Program-made: the position numbers and the translations under genes
Shown: positions 9,701-16,148 of the stretch, one piece after another
Position numbering within the stretch: the stretch's first letter is position 1
How the letters are laid out: each line of letters begins with the position of its first letter
The notes under the pieces: generated by a model
What the model was told of the DNA's origin: nothing
Database searches by the model: none
Seen by the model: only the letters and a program-made list of their open reading frames with translations
Assembly (NCBI GenBank): GCA_964617665.1
Contig: CAZUAH010000019.1
Location: 1-57,773, forward strand
Length of the DNA: 57,773 bases
Direction of reading: 5' to 3'
Source: JADHUC01 sp964617665
Lineage (GTDB): Bacteria; Planctomycetota; Planctomycetia; Pirellulales; Pirellulaceae

Positions 9701-12132
9701 ACAATGTGACCGTCCGGGCCACAAGTACCGACGGATCAACGAGTACGCAGACCTTCAACATCAACCTGACGGATGACGCCACCGAGTTCGCCGTTGGCCC
9801 TGTCACGGACAATGATGCAACGGCCAACGAAGTACCGGAAGGTGCGGCCAATGGCACGGCCGTGGGCATCACGGCACTGGCTACCGACGGTGACGCGACC
9901 GATTCGGTCAACTACAGCCTGGACGACGATGCTGGGGGCCGGTTCGAAATCAACTCGACCACAGGTGTGATCACGCTCAAAGACAACACGCTGTTAGACT
10001 ACGAAACACAAACCAGCCACAACGTCACCGTACGGGCTACCAGCACGGATGGTTCGTCCAGCACTCAGGTCTTCACCGTCAACCTGTTGGACGAGAACGA
10101 TAACCCGCCCGTCATCACACCGGGTCAGACGTTCAGCACGCCCGAAGACGCCGCAAACGGGACCAGCGTGGGCACGGCGGTAGCCACGGACGAGGATACG
10201 GTGGGCAGTCTGCAGGGCTGGGCGATCATCGGCGGCAACACGGACGGGATATTCGCCATCGACGCGGCTACCGGCGAGATCACCATCGCCGACAACACGA
10301 ATTTGGACTACGAGACGACGCCCGTATACACGCTGACGCTGACCGTTTCGGACGGCGTGAATCCGTCGGCGCCCGAGACGGTAACCATCAACGTCGGCAG
10401 TGTGAACGAAGCCCCTGTCAACAGCACGCCGGGTCCTCAGGTCACCGGCGAAGACACACCGCTGGTCTTCTCCGCCGGGGGCGGCAATCCGGTCACCATT
10501 TCCGACGTCGACGCGGGCTCGAACCCTGTGCTCGTTACGCTGACCGCCACCAACGGCACGCTCACTCTGGGCGGCACGGCTGGGCTGACCTTCGGTACGG
10601 GCGATGGCGTGGCAGACGGAACAATGACCTTCGTCGGTACGATTTCTCAGATCAACAGCGCGTTGGACGGTCTGCAGTTCGATCCGACAGCCAACTACAA
10701 CGGCCCGGCCACGATTGATATCACCGTGGACGATCAGGGAAATATCGGATCGGGCGGCGCTCGCACGGATCTGGACACGATCGATATTACCGTCACGCCC
10801 GTAAATGATGCTCCTGACGCCAGCGACGATACATTCACGATCAACGAACACAGTTCGGCGGGGACTGTGGTTGGAACGGTCACCGCATCGGACATAGACT
10901 TCGGCGACTCGCTTGCCTACCGAATCATCGGTGGCAGCGGTAGCGGCGTATTTGGTATCGATCCTGCCACGGGCGAGATCATTGTCGTCGATCCGGGCAG
11001 TCTCGTCAACGAAACCAATCCATCCTTCGATTTGTCCATCGAGGTCGAAGACACGGCCGGGGCAACAGATACGGCTGCCATAAGCATCCTGTTGACCAAC
11101 GTGAACGACCCGCCGGTGGCGGCTGACGACAGGTACACAGTCGATGGCTTCGCCACACTGACCATCGCCGTGCCAGGCGTGCTTGACAACGATGTCGACC
11201 CAGACGCCGACGCACTCACCGCGTTGCTGGTCTCGGGGCCCAGCCATGGCACGTTGTCGCTCGATGGCGACGGAAGTTTCGAATACACGCCGATTGAAGG
11301 ATACGTTGGAAACGACAGTTTCACCTACCTGGCAACGGATGGGCTAGAGAGCAGCAATGTAGCGACAGTTACCCTCACAATGCCCCTCCCTGATCCGCCC
11401 CCGGTGGACGACCAAGGTGATGGTGACGACGGTGAGAGCGAGCAGGATCCAGGTGGCGAAGACGAAACGACGGACGACTCGCAAGATGAAAGCGGCACTT
11501 CGGAGGGCCCGGTTGGCGAAGGTGACGACCTGTCGCCCAGCGAGAACTCGCCGACGCCGTTGGATCGCAACGAGGCGACCAGTCCGAACACGACGCAGCA
11601 GATGGTGACGACCGTCGTGGTCGCTCCCGTGGAATCGGACGAAAACGCATCGGCGACAGAGACATGGCAGACCACCTCGGTTGATCGAGATAATGGTCCC
11701 ACCGATCGGCCGTCGTCGCAACACGATGACGCCGGCGCGGAGCATGACGAGCCGACCGCGCTTGATCGCGCAGCCAGGATCCAACAGGAATACGGCACGC
11801 TTTGGAGTCAGTTGGACACCTTCCAGGAGGAACTCGCGGAGGATGGAACCGCCGACGAATCGTTCGAATCGTTCGCGGTGGGAGCCACGGCGGTTAGCGT
11901 CACAGGGTTGAGCGTGGGATATGTGCTGTGGCTCATCCGCGGTGGAACTCTATTGGCCAGTCTCCTGTCCTCGCTCCCCGCGTGGGCCTCGTTCGACCCG
12001 CTGCCTGTGCTGGACAACTTCGACGAATCCGAGGATCGCCGGCGCGACGACGACGATATTTCGTTTCAATCACTTGTGGAAGACGAAAACGAAAACTCAA
12101 ACTCGACTGAACAGTCAGGACAAGAATCGTGA
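709..12132 (+). CDS. Giant LEPR-XLL / DUF4347 / cadherin-repeat surface protein (3807 aa)
   Basis: A secreted, multidomain, adhesin-like protein. In order: a LEPR-XLL-type motif (LEDRVLL, residues 39-45), the planctomycete N-terminal signature of large exported proteins; a low-complexity linker made of dispersed repeats (about 90-164); DUF4347 (about 166-335); a DNRLRE domain (about 338-520); three YTEND-type repeats of about 155 residues (two at 525-835, one at 1368-1524); a beta-propeller-like stretch with repeated WDGS/W motifs (about 943-1364); Cadherin_3-like repeats (about 1525-1877); a second DNRLRE domain (about 1878-2065); three 144-residue repeats; classical cadherin repeats (LDYET, NDxPP calcium motifs), including five nearly identical 106-residue units; a last tandem-95-like domain; a Ser/Thr/acidic linker; a hydrophobic segment (about 3722-3768); and an acidic tail. 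The start could also be the ATG at 724. Its stop overlaps the GTG of the GGDEF gene, which implies translational coupling. Adhesion or cell-surface binding is inferred from domain content. Confidence 0.93.
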   Translation: MILQNMLIRTRLVLDAALQPLRSLSAQSARPTELKLDDLEDRVLLNAAPAAMVVEVLNAASAESAEQAFDQAAGDLSQQDADATISVIDVGQALPDEMEADVWEDSGIRQAQPDLQTNSNLPLPSGEGRGEGSSFLPFGLPSFLKESGESVQDSGLSTLDSQLSPRHELVFVDTSVDDYQQLLDDLWTHDDDDRQIDVVLLTGNRDGIDQISETLSRYDDLDAVHVVSHGTDGKVKLGSTWLNANNLGGYAGQIAGWQDALTSDADLLFYGCDLAAGDDGQSLMESIGALTGADVAASIDNTGHEILGGDWDLEFSTGIVDTNIAFSDVIRAGWFSVLDTAQLNPTQDTWLDDDDQSDNYGASTTLVVDRSGSGLGDGHAILQFDLSSLPAGATINSATLSLEAIANPSAFDVNVYEVTEAWSEGSGTGTPGAASWDERQAAVNWSTAGGTVDPTVIATSNTGSLGQHTWDVTSLVQAWYSGSSTNNGLMLASPNTGTTTVTYDSREGTVAPVLTVDYTPPPNTAPTITLPGAAINYTENDPVAIIDGAATVNDPDSSDFDTGTLTVDFTSGGTANDRLAIRNQGTGAGQIGVSGSSVTYEGTIIGTFSGGASGSDPLVVTFNANSSPVAAQALMRNVTYENVSEDPSGAARTVRFVLTDGDGGTSNAEAETINVTPVVDDPVMVLLFGDSSSYNEGDPPAVIEQGGNAYVQDVDSPDFSGGNLTVSIAAGGDAAEDVLSIRNQGMGAGQTGLSGANVYYSGILIGTSAGGSGGVDLVVTFNSNATPTAASALIRNITYENTDTTNATTGQRTIRFTLGDGDGGASAANDAWVTVNSVNDPPSVALANTTTALDEDTDTTARIQVADIVVTDDSEGTNTLSLSGSDAALFEIDGSVLYLKAGTVLDSQTNPYLDVTVAVDDAAVGGTPDDSASLTISVTAPDIRVYYGQTTDATPQFREFDGLQGIWSDEFTTTNAGSTIQWTVSAISPDGSEELVAVLSDSGAGTKLDLLRWDGSTWSVDWTAAGITSINANKQGFDVAYESSSGHAIAVYSNNTSNPVYRTWDGTSWSAEASVFATVPGTGTVLWVELASRPGSDEITLVYQDSNEELYAVVWDGSNWLEASTEFQFDTHNLHGNGDHRSFDVAYEQSGDVLVAWMEDIDADGDTELDWATRSADSTVWSLDSHIILSTSYGYDYVDLAADPGSDRIAFASVDTTGTEHLALAMWTGSAWSDTGEYDATFPHVETDGTGEFWAGVGWVGATGEAVVVYSDADSGVINWGNWTEAGGWTIQPDAAAPGVGLLRSVQLEGYGASGLMSMFSDANGNLWGATYDGSNWTLTNGGNALETSLSDAKTRPFSLSVDSSGGNDVPVISLSSLPLAYTENDGAVVIDGTASVSDLDSTDFDTGTLTIDFTIGGTANDRLAIRNQGTGLGQIGTSGSNVAYEGTVIGTYAGGTDGSTPLVVTFDADADATAVQALVRNITYENVSDDPSTAARTVRFVLSDGDGGTSNAVTETLNVTAVNDPPSIATNTGATVAEGGSTNLTSAELAAGDPDDRGTGLTYTVTSAPVNGQLELSTNPGVAIGSFTQDDLDSGRVVYDHDGSQTTSDSFDFSLADGGEDGAGPAIGTFNFTVTNTNDAPVLGNNTLTISEGGTVALSGADLSASDADGDPLTFNVSSVSGGQFELTTNPGSAVTSFTEAQIAAGQVVFVHNGDEAAPSYDVTVTDGFLNDGPESATITFTNVNDAPVQLVPVPQTTAVDTPLVFSAANGNAITINDSDAGGGDLEVTVAAVNGTLTLSGLGGLTFNSGDGTDDPTMTFRGTLAAVNAALEGLSFTPAPSYSGAATVSLKTGDLGNTGAGGAQIAADAIAVTVGSGGSTLSFQNGSGGYFGNEDTELKEDNPTTPQGNNASISVDLVNGVGESQGLIQFDSIFGSGPGQIPYGSTINSASLTVFVHDTSSSSATIALHRMLAAWNENSTWNSMAGGIQLDDIEAAAASDGIMTLAEFMGPQTFYGLEAALQSWSDGATNNGWAIASDSTNGWDFYSSEYGTASQRPYLTVDYTPPQPPVLDLDADNSAGQSGADFAATFTEDGGPVAIADTDAILSDADDTDLQSLTVTITNLLDGAAESLSADTSGTSISASYDSGTGVLALSGSDTVANYQQVLRTVSYDSTSQNPDTTDRVITFVANDGFVDSNVGTATVSVVGQNDAPVLDLDADDSSGESGADFATAFIEDGGPVLIADADAALSDVDNSMLQSLTATITNQLDGKKEILSADTTGTSISASYDDMTGVLTLTGADSIANYQQVLRTVAYVNTSQNPDTTPRSITFEASDGAIVSNLGTTAVSISDQDTPPVLDLDADDSSGQGGADFAAAFTEDGGPVFVADVDASLTDVDSATLQSLTVTITNLLDGAAEGLSAVTGGTSISAGYDSGTGILTLSGADTVANYEQVLRTITYDNTSQDPDTTARILTFVANDGTSDSNAGTTTVTIARQNDAPVVDDQAFGINENTPNGTSVGTIATSDPDSSDSHAFTVLGGTGATAFSVNAITGEITVADSSQLDYETTTSLTLQVQVTDNGTPSLSDTATITVNLSDDEEFDVGPITDNDPAADEVSESTPNGTAVGITALATDGDATDSVTYSLDDDAGGRFEINSTTGVVTVKDNTLLDYETQTSHNVTVRATSTDGSSGIQAFTINLMDDNSESGIGPVTDDDIAANEVPESAANGTAVGITALATDGDATDAVSYSLDDDAGGRFEVDSATGVVTVKDNTLLDHETQTSHNVTVRATSTDGSTSTQTFTISLTDDNTEFAVGPVADNDAAANEVSERAANGTVVGITALATDGDATDTVAYSLDDDAGGRFEIDSATGVITVRDNTLLDYETQTSHNVTVRATSTDGSSSTQTFTIDLRDDNTEFSIGPVMDNDASANEGSESAANGTAVGITALATDGDTTDTVAYSLDDDAGGRFEINATTGVITIKDNTLLDYETQTSHNVTVRATSTDGSTSTQTFNINLTDDATEFAVGPVTDNDATANEVPEGAANGTAVGITALATDGDATDSVNYSLDDDAGGRFEINSTTGVITLKDNTLLDYETQTSHNVTVRATSTDGSSSTQVFTVNLLDENDNPPVITPGQTFSTPEDAANGTSVGTAVATDEDTVGSLQGWAIIGGNTDGIFAIDAATGEITIADNTNLDYETTPVYTLTLTVSDGVNPSAPETVTINVGSVNEAPVNSTPGPQVTGEDTPLVFSAGGGNPVTISDVDAGSNPVLVTLTATNGTLTLGGTAGLTFGTGDGVADGTMTFVGTISQINSALDGLQFDPTANYNGPATIDITVDDQGNIGSGGARTDLDTIDITVTPVNDAPDASDDTFTINEHSSAGTVVGTVTASDIDFGDSLAYRIIGGSGSGVFGIDPATGEIIVVDPGSLVNETNPSFDLSIEVEDTAGATDTAAISILLTNVNDPPVAADDRYTVDGFATLTIAVPGVLDNDVDPDADALTALLVSGPSHGTLSLDGDGSFEYTPIEGYVGNDSFTYLATDGLESSNVATVTLTMPLPDPPPVDDQGDGDDGESEQDPGGEDETTDDSQDESGTSEGPVGEGDDLSPSENSPTPLDRNEATSPNTTQQMVTTVVVAPVESDENASATETWQTTSVDRDNGPTDRPSSQHDDAGAEHDEPTALDRAARIQQEYGTLWSQLDTFQEELAEDGTADESFESFAVGATAVSVTGLSVGYVLWLIRGGTLLASLLSSLPAWASFDPLPVLDNFDESEDRRRDDDDISFQSLVEDENENSNSTEQSGQES
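976..1200 (+). repeat. Composite of three dispersed-repeat families inside the giant gene
   Basis: Three different repeat types lie end to end within the open frame, between LEPR-XLL and DUF4347. First, a 22-base inverted pair at 976-997 and 1033-1054 (one mismatch; core GTCAGGC/GCCTGAC). Second, a perfect 9-base palindrome at 1071-1079 and 1083-1091 (CCCTCTCCC-ATC-GGGAGAGGG) followed by GGGGAGAGGGC. Third, iterated CTCTGGACTCT-type direct repeats at about 1165-1200. All keep the frame open and encode a Pro/Ser/Gly/Gln-rich linker. From memory, such elements are normally intergenic in planctomycete genomes. Confidence 0.75.
6919..8214 (+). repeat. Three tandem 432-bp repeats (144-aa units)
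   Basis: Three units start at 6919, 7351 and 7783, each exactly 432 bases, and the next domain begins at 8215. Each encodes a unit opening with VLDLDAD or a close variant and containing EDGGP, QSLT, SYD and NYQQVLRT motifs. Equal length with no indels points to recent duplication or homogenisation by recombination. Confidence 0.9.
8521..10110 (+). repeat. Five tandem 318-bp cadherin-type repeats (106-aa units)
   Basis: Units start at 8521, 8839, 9157, 9475 and 9793, and the next domain starts at 10111, so the period is exactly 318 bases five times over. Each unit carries the motif NGTxVGITALATDGD, then YSLDDDAGGRFE and LLDxETQTSHNVTVRA. Amino-acid identity between units is very high and many codons differ only at third positions, consistent with recent expansion followed by some drift. 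Confidence 0.92.
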
Positions 12133-14561
12133 AAAGCCTTACCGTAACCTTTCGAATTGCGTTAAGCCTGATGGGATTGACCGTCGGAGTATTCCTTTCC
12201 GCGCACGCCTTGGGCTTGGTGCCAGACGAGGAGGCGGCAGTCATGCGTGGCCGGAGCGCCCTGTGCGAATCGCTTGCGATCAGCTTCTCCACAATGGTTC
12301 AAAAGGGTGACACTGCGGCCATGGAGCGTAGCCTGGAGGCAATCCGGCAGCGCAACGAGAGTATCGTGTCCGCGGGGATTCGACGCACCAACGGAGAATT
12401 CCTGGCTCAGTTGGGCGACCATGCTAAACATTGGCAGGATCCACCGGAGGGACGCTCGACCGAAACGCACATGTACGTTCCCATTTTGCGTGGTGAAGAG
12501 CAGTGGGGGACGGTAGAAGTTCTCTTCAAGCCGATGCACAAGTCCTTTGTTCTGGGCATGTTCGGACATCCCATCGTTACGCTGATGCTGTACGTTGCTG
12601 GTGTCTGTATTGTGGTGTACGTGCTGTTTCTGCGAAGGATTCTCCGGCACTTGGATCCATCGCGAGTGGTTCCAGGGCGTGTCCGAACCGCACTGGACAC
12701 ACTGGCCGAAGGACTTCTCGTGTTGGACGCAAAAGGGAGAATCGTCTTGGCAAACAAAGCCTTTGGCCAAACGGTCAATCGCAGCCCCGACCAACTGCTG
12801 GGATGCACTGCATCGAAGTTGCCGTGGATCGAATATGCAAGCGAACAGGATCCAGCCGGTGACGGTGCCGAAACCAAATACCCTTGGTCACAAGTAATCG
12901 ACGACGGAGCACCGCGGACTGGAGACTTGGTGAAACTGACGGGCAACGGCGACAAGACGCATACCTTCGTTGTCAACTCAACTCCTATCAAGGACGGTAA
13001 AGGAGTCAATCGCGGTGTCTTGGCAAGCTTCGAGGACGTAAGCGACCTGGAGGAGAATCGGGCCCAGCTCAGCGAAACGCTCGACAGGCTCACAGAATCC
13101 AGCAACCAGATACGGCAACAGAACGAAGAACTCGAACGTCTGGCAACGCGCGATCCTCTTACCTCTTGCTACAATCGCCGGGCGTTCTTCGAGCAATTCG
13201 AAAGCCATTGGAACGGTGCCCGTCGTTACCAATACCCGTTGTCTTGCGTGATGATCGATATCGACCATTTCAAGAATATCAATGACTCATTTGGACATCA
13301 AACTGGCGACAAGGTGTTGCAGAAGGTAGCTCAGGTAATGCAGACTACCGCGCGCGACGGCGACGTCGTATGCCGGTACGGCGGTGAAGAGTTCGTTGTG
13401 CTCCTGCCGCATATCGATGTTCAAGACGCCACCTGCGCAGCCGAACGGCTTCGTGAAGCGATTGAGGCCATTCCATTTCCAGATATGACCGTCACCGCCA
13501 GCTTGGGCGTATCGGCACTCAGTCTGGGTGCGCACGATCCGCAGGCTCTGCTCGAGCAAGCGGATACGGCTCTGTATGTGGCAAAGCGCAGCGGCCGAAA
13601 TCGAGTCATGTCGTGGAACGAAGTCCCGGATGAGCTGGAAGTCGACGAATCCCCAACCTCCCTCGCGCCAAGCGATATCGAGAAGAACGGGATCGACTCC
13701 ATTCCATTCCAGGCCGTCACCGCTTTGATTTCTTCGCTGGCCTATCGAGACCTTGGGACCGCGGAGCATAGCCGCCGAGTAGCCGATCTGTGCGTGGCGA
13801 CCGCGGAAGGACTGATGTCGCTTCGCGATTGCCATGTTCTCGAGAACGCAGCGCTGCTGCACGATATCGGCAAGGTGGGCGTGCCTGATGCCATTCTGCT
13901 GAAACCCGGTGCCTTGACGGATGACGAGTGGAAGGTAATGCGCCGGCATGAACGAATCGGTGCGGAGATTGTTGACGCATCGTTCAGTTCGGCAAAACTC
14001 ACAGCGATCGTCGGCAATTATCGTCTGTTCTACGGCGGCAAACCTGATGACTCGAATTCACCTAAAGGAACCAGCATCCCGTTGGGTGCTCGTGTTCTCA
14101 ACATTGCCGATGCATACGATTCAATGGTGTCCGATCGTAGCTATCGCAAGGGCCGGAGCGCAAAGGAAGCGTACGAGGAACTGAGACGCTGCGCGGGGAC
14201 TCAATTCGATCCGGAACTTGTCGAGCACTTCATACAAACGGTATCAGCACGTGATGACTTGCGGGACGCTCGTTTGCGCGGCGTATCGAAGAAGGCAGCA
14301 GGCAGCATTGGGCGACAGATCGAACGCCTGATCATCGCACTGGACAGCCGCGATACCACCGGACTCCAGGCTCTTGCAGGCCGGCTTAAAGCGAGTGCCG
14401 AAAAGAATGGTGTTTCAGAAGTCGCCCGAAAAGCCGGCAGTCTGGAAACGGCCGTCGAGACAAATCAAGATGTCATCGAAATACTAAAGGCCGCGAACGA
14501 GCTGATCGATCTCTGCCGTGCCACGCAGAGCGCTTATCTGGAGGGAGTAAGTGCGAGTTAG
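12129..14561 (+). CDS. Membrane PAS-GGDEF-HD-GYP protein with a pseudo-HPt tail (c-di-GMP turnover)
   Basis: Predicted to make, and perhaps sense or break, cyclic di-GMP at the inner membrane. Layout of the 810 residues: a membrane helix (about 8-30), a periplasmic sensor region, a second helix (about 145-167), a PAS domain (about 180-305), a short coiled coil, a GGDEF domain with an intact active site GGEEF (418-422) and an intact product-inhibition site RDGD (409-412), then an HD-GYP domain and an HPt-like helical tail (about 735-805). The HD pair is present (HDIGK, H578-D579), but the downstream HH motif is replaced by Y631-R632 and GYP by GGKP, so hydrolysis is doubtful. The HPt-like tail lacks the phospho-accepting His (LAGRLKASAEK). 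The GTG start overlaps the stop of the giant adhesin gene as GTGA, so it is probably translated by coupling. Confidence 0.9.
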   Translation: MKSLTVTFRIALSLMGLTVGVFLSAHALGLVPDEEAAVMRGRSALCESLAISFSTMVQKGDTAAMERSLEAIRQRNESIVSAGIRRTNGEFLAQLGDHAKHWQDPPEGRSTETHMYVPILRGEEQWGTVEVLFKPMHKSFVLGMFGHPIVTLMLYVAGVCIVVYVLFLRRILRHLDPSRVVPGRVRTALDTLAEGLLVLDAKGRIVLANKAFGQTVNRSPDQLLGCTASKLPWIEYASEQDPAGDGAETKYPWSQVIDDGAPRTGDLVKLTGNGDKTHTFVVNSTPIKDGKGVNRGVLASFEDVSDLEENRAQLSETLDRLTESSNQIRQQNEELERLATRDPLTSCYNRRAFFEQFESHWNGARRYQYPLSCVMIDIDHFKNINDSFGHQTGDKVLQKVAQVMQTTARDGDVVCRYGGEEFVVLLPHIDVQDATCAAERLREAIEAIPFPDMTVTASLGVSALSLGAHDPQALLEQADTALYVAKRSGRNRVMSWNEVPDELEVDESPTSLAPSDIEKNGIDSIPFQAVTALISSLAYRDLGTAEHSRRVADLCVATAEGLMSLRDCHVLENAALLHDIGKVGVPDAILLKPGALTDDEWKVMRRHERIGAEIVDASFSSAKLTAIVGNYRLFYGGKPDDSNSPKGTSIPLGARVLNIADAYDSMVSDRSYRKGRSAKEAYEELRRCAGTQFDPELVEHFIQTVSARDDLRDARLRGVSKKAAGSIGRQIERLIIALDSRDTTGLQALAGRLKASAEKNGVSEVARKAGSLETAVETNQDVIEILKAANELIDLCRATQSAYLEGVSAS

Positions 14562-14608
14562 GTGAAGGTGTCCGGGAGTTCGAGGCACCGGAAACCACAG
14601 TCTCCGGA

Positions 14609-14672
14609 AGGGCGAGGCTCCAGCCGAGCCTTGGTGCGAGAAACTCGGCTCTGCAGGAGCTTCGCCCTCCCA
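14609..14672. repeat. Dispersed palindromic repeat (GEAPAEP family), copy 1
   Basis: An imperfect palindrome with arms at about 14610-14628 (GGGCGAGGCTCCAGCCGAG) and 14644-14670. Read leftward it would encode WEGEAPAEP...SAGASP, the chance translation of a repeat that is very common in planctomycete genomes. It lies 48 bases after the GGDEF gene and may terminate transcription from both sides. Confidence 0.8.
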
Positions 14673-14692
14673 TTCCCTCACGACGAGAGCCG

Positions 14693-15283
14693 CTAAACGC
14701 CAAGACAACCCGAGGAGGAATAGTGCTGCGGTTCAGCCGCCAGGTTCGAGGGCATCAACTCGCGAAGCGACTCCAATACATCACCTTCTGAAGACGAATC
14801 CTCGTCCAGATGGAGAGTCCCTACAAAATCACGACGTATGATCGTTTCGGGCACCTTGAGCTGGAGCTGAGGATGCACACCGTGGGTCACTACCGCATCG
14901 TGCACCTGGAAGAAGCTCCCGAACTCGCGTGACATCGCATTGACCGGGTCCGCGCAGCCTCGCAGACGGATGGTGCCTCGAATATCGAATCCCAGGGCGA
15001 TGACGAAGGCAGCGTACTCGCTTGACGCACCTGCCGCAGGAGTCTCTTCGTTATGCGCCGTTAGCAGCACCATGCCAATATGTTCTTTCGGAATAGCGGT
15101 ATGAGGAAGCGTAGCGGCACGCGCGTCGTGCGAAAGTCGGAAAACGTCGACGTTTTGCAGGCGAAGGTAGTCCGATGTGGGGTCGTTCAGTACGTCGACC
15201 AAACGATCACCTGGAATGTGGGCGTCCCCCCGAAGAAAGTGCCCATGCGTGACAACTGTTACTGAGGATTTGTGGGTATTCAT
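14693..15283 (-). CDS. Conserved hypothetical protein (196 aa)
   Basis: A soluble protein without signal peptide or membrane segments. The N-terminal part (VTVVTHGHFLRGDAHIPGDRLVDVLND, about residues 8-34) resembles small planctomycete proteins of the DUF6812 kind, in which a strand-rich domain is followed by LxNVDVFRL; I make this assignment from memory and it is weak. A second half (about 90-165) repeats a similar beta pattern (IRGTIRLRGCADPVNAM...FFQVHDAVVTHG), suggesting two related subdomains. It converges on the GGDEF gene with a dispersed palindrome between them. The start has no strong ribosome-binding site. Function unknown. Confidence 0.72.
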   Translation of the reverse strand: MNTHKSSVTVVTHGHFLRGDAHIPGDRLVDVLNDPTSDYLRLQNVDVFRLSHDARAATLPHTAIPKEHIGMVLLTAHNEETPAAGASSEYAAFVIALGFDIRGTIRLRGCADPVNAMSREFGSFFQVHDAVVTHGVHPQLQLKVPETIIRRDFVGTLHLDEDSSSEGDVLESLRELMPSNLAAEPQHYSSSGCLGV

Positions 15284-15600
15284 AGCCAGATTTCATCACG
15301 TCTAGAACGTTGTTATCCAGTAAAAGCATAGGTCACCGTACAGGATGATACTGAACCAAATGACCGACGTGTCGCGGCAGCCTGCCTGTTCCAGGACGCG
15401 CTCGACCACAGACAGTTCGCGGATGACAGTTCTGGGGTGCCCGAGCAAGCCCACTCCACGAACAGCAACGAGGTCGACAGCGCAGAATCACCTATGCGCT
15501 AATCACGCGGCGTTGTGCTAGAATGTCCTATGACGTCATCCTGAATTGGCTCGTAGTTGATGTCAATTCAGAGCCTCAAGCGAAGACGAAGGATCGTGAG
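15284..15600. other. Intergenic region, no gene seen
   Basis: It separates the leftward hypothetical gene from the rightward small membrane protein. A -10-like TAGAAT lies at 15519-15524, 77 bases before the ATG at 15601, but I see no convincing -35. Open frame continues upstream of 15601 to an ATG at 15523 without recognisable protein character. Confidence 0.4.
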
Positions 15601-15969
15601 ATGGACACAGACAATTCACCCGGATTTGGGCTGCCTGACCCGTTGGATGCTGCCGCCCTTGGCCAGTCCCCTTTCGCAAGACGACGTCAGACGGTGCTCG
15701 GAAAACTGGCCCTGGGGCTCTCGTTGGTCCCGTGGGCTGCGTTTGGGCTGATGTGCATCCTGCAACCGGGATGAGGCAATCCCCTGAATGCCCTTGCAAG
15801 GCTCACCATGCTTATCGGTCCCCCCGGCGCTCTCGTCGCGAGCGTCGTCGCAGTCATCATCGACAGGCCGAGGGGATTCGCCATTGCCGCTTTGGTGCTC
15901 AGCGGACTGACGTGTCTAATGGTCGGGGGATTGGTGTTATTCTCCGTGATAATGTCGGCGTCGTTATGA
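15601..15969 (+). pseudogene. Small membrane protein interrupted by an in-frame TGA
   Basis: The first part (15601-15774, 57 aa) ends in a hydrophobic helix, GKLALGLSLVPWAAFGLMCI, then TGA at 15772-15774. The same frame continues with NPLNALARLTMLIGPPG and two more hydrophobic helices to a TGA at 15967-15969; an ATG at 15808 could start this second part (53 aa). Read through, the product is about 122 residues with three membrane segments, a plausible small planctomycete membrane protein of the DUF4190-like type. A nonsense mutation (TGG to TGA), a sequencing error, or two separate tiny proteins are all possible. The second part has no clear ribosome-binding site, which favours a broken single gene. 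Confidence 0.6.
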
Positions 15970-16148
15970 GGCGACCGTGTGCGCAGCCCCTTGTATCCGT
16001 TGTCCGGCGGGAGCGGCGTGAGGTGCCACAGGGAGACGATTGGTAAAACGACTTGCTGCACGATTGTGATCGAGAAACGACACCGATACGATTGAGGTTT
16101 GGCGACTACGTCGTGGGCCTGTGGATCTGCAAACAGACCCGTCGGATA

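Noticed and set aside
9994..11247. Leftward 417-residue frame inside the giant gene
   Set aside because: It is antisense to cadherin repeats and its own repeats mirror those units; long antisense frames here follow from GC-rich repeated codons.
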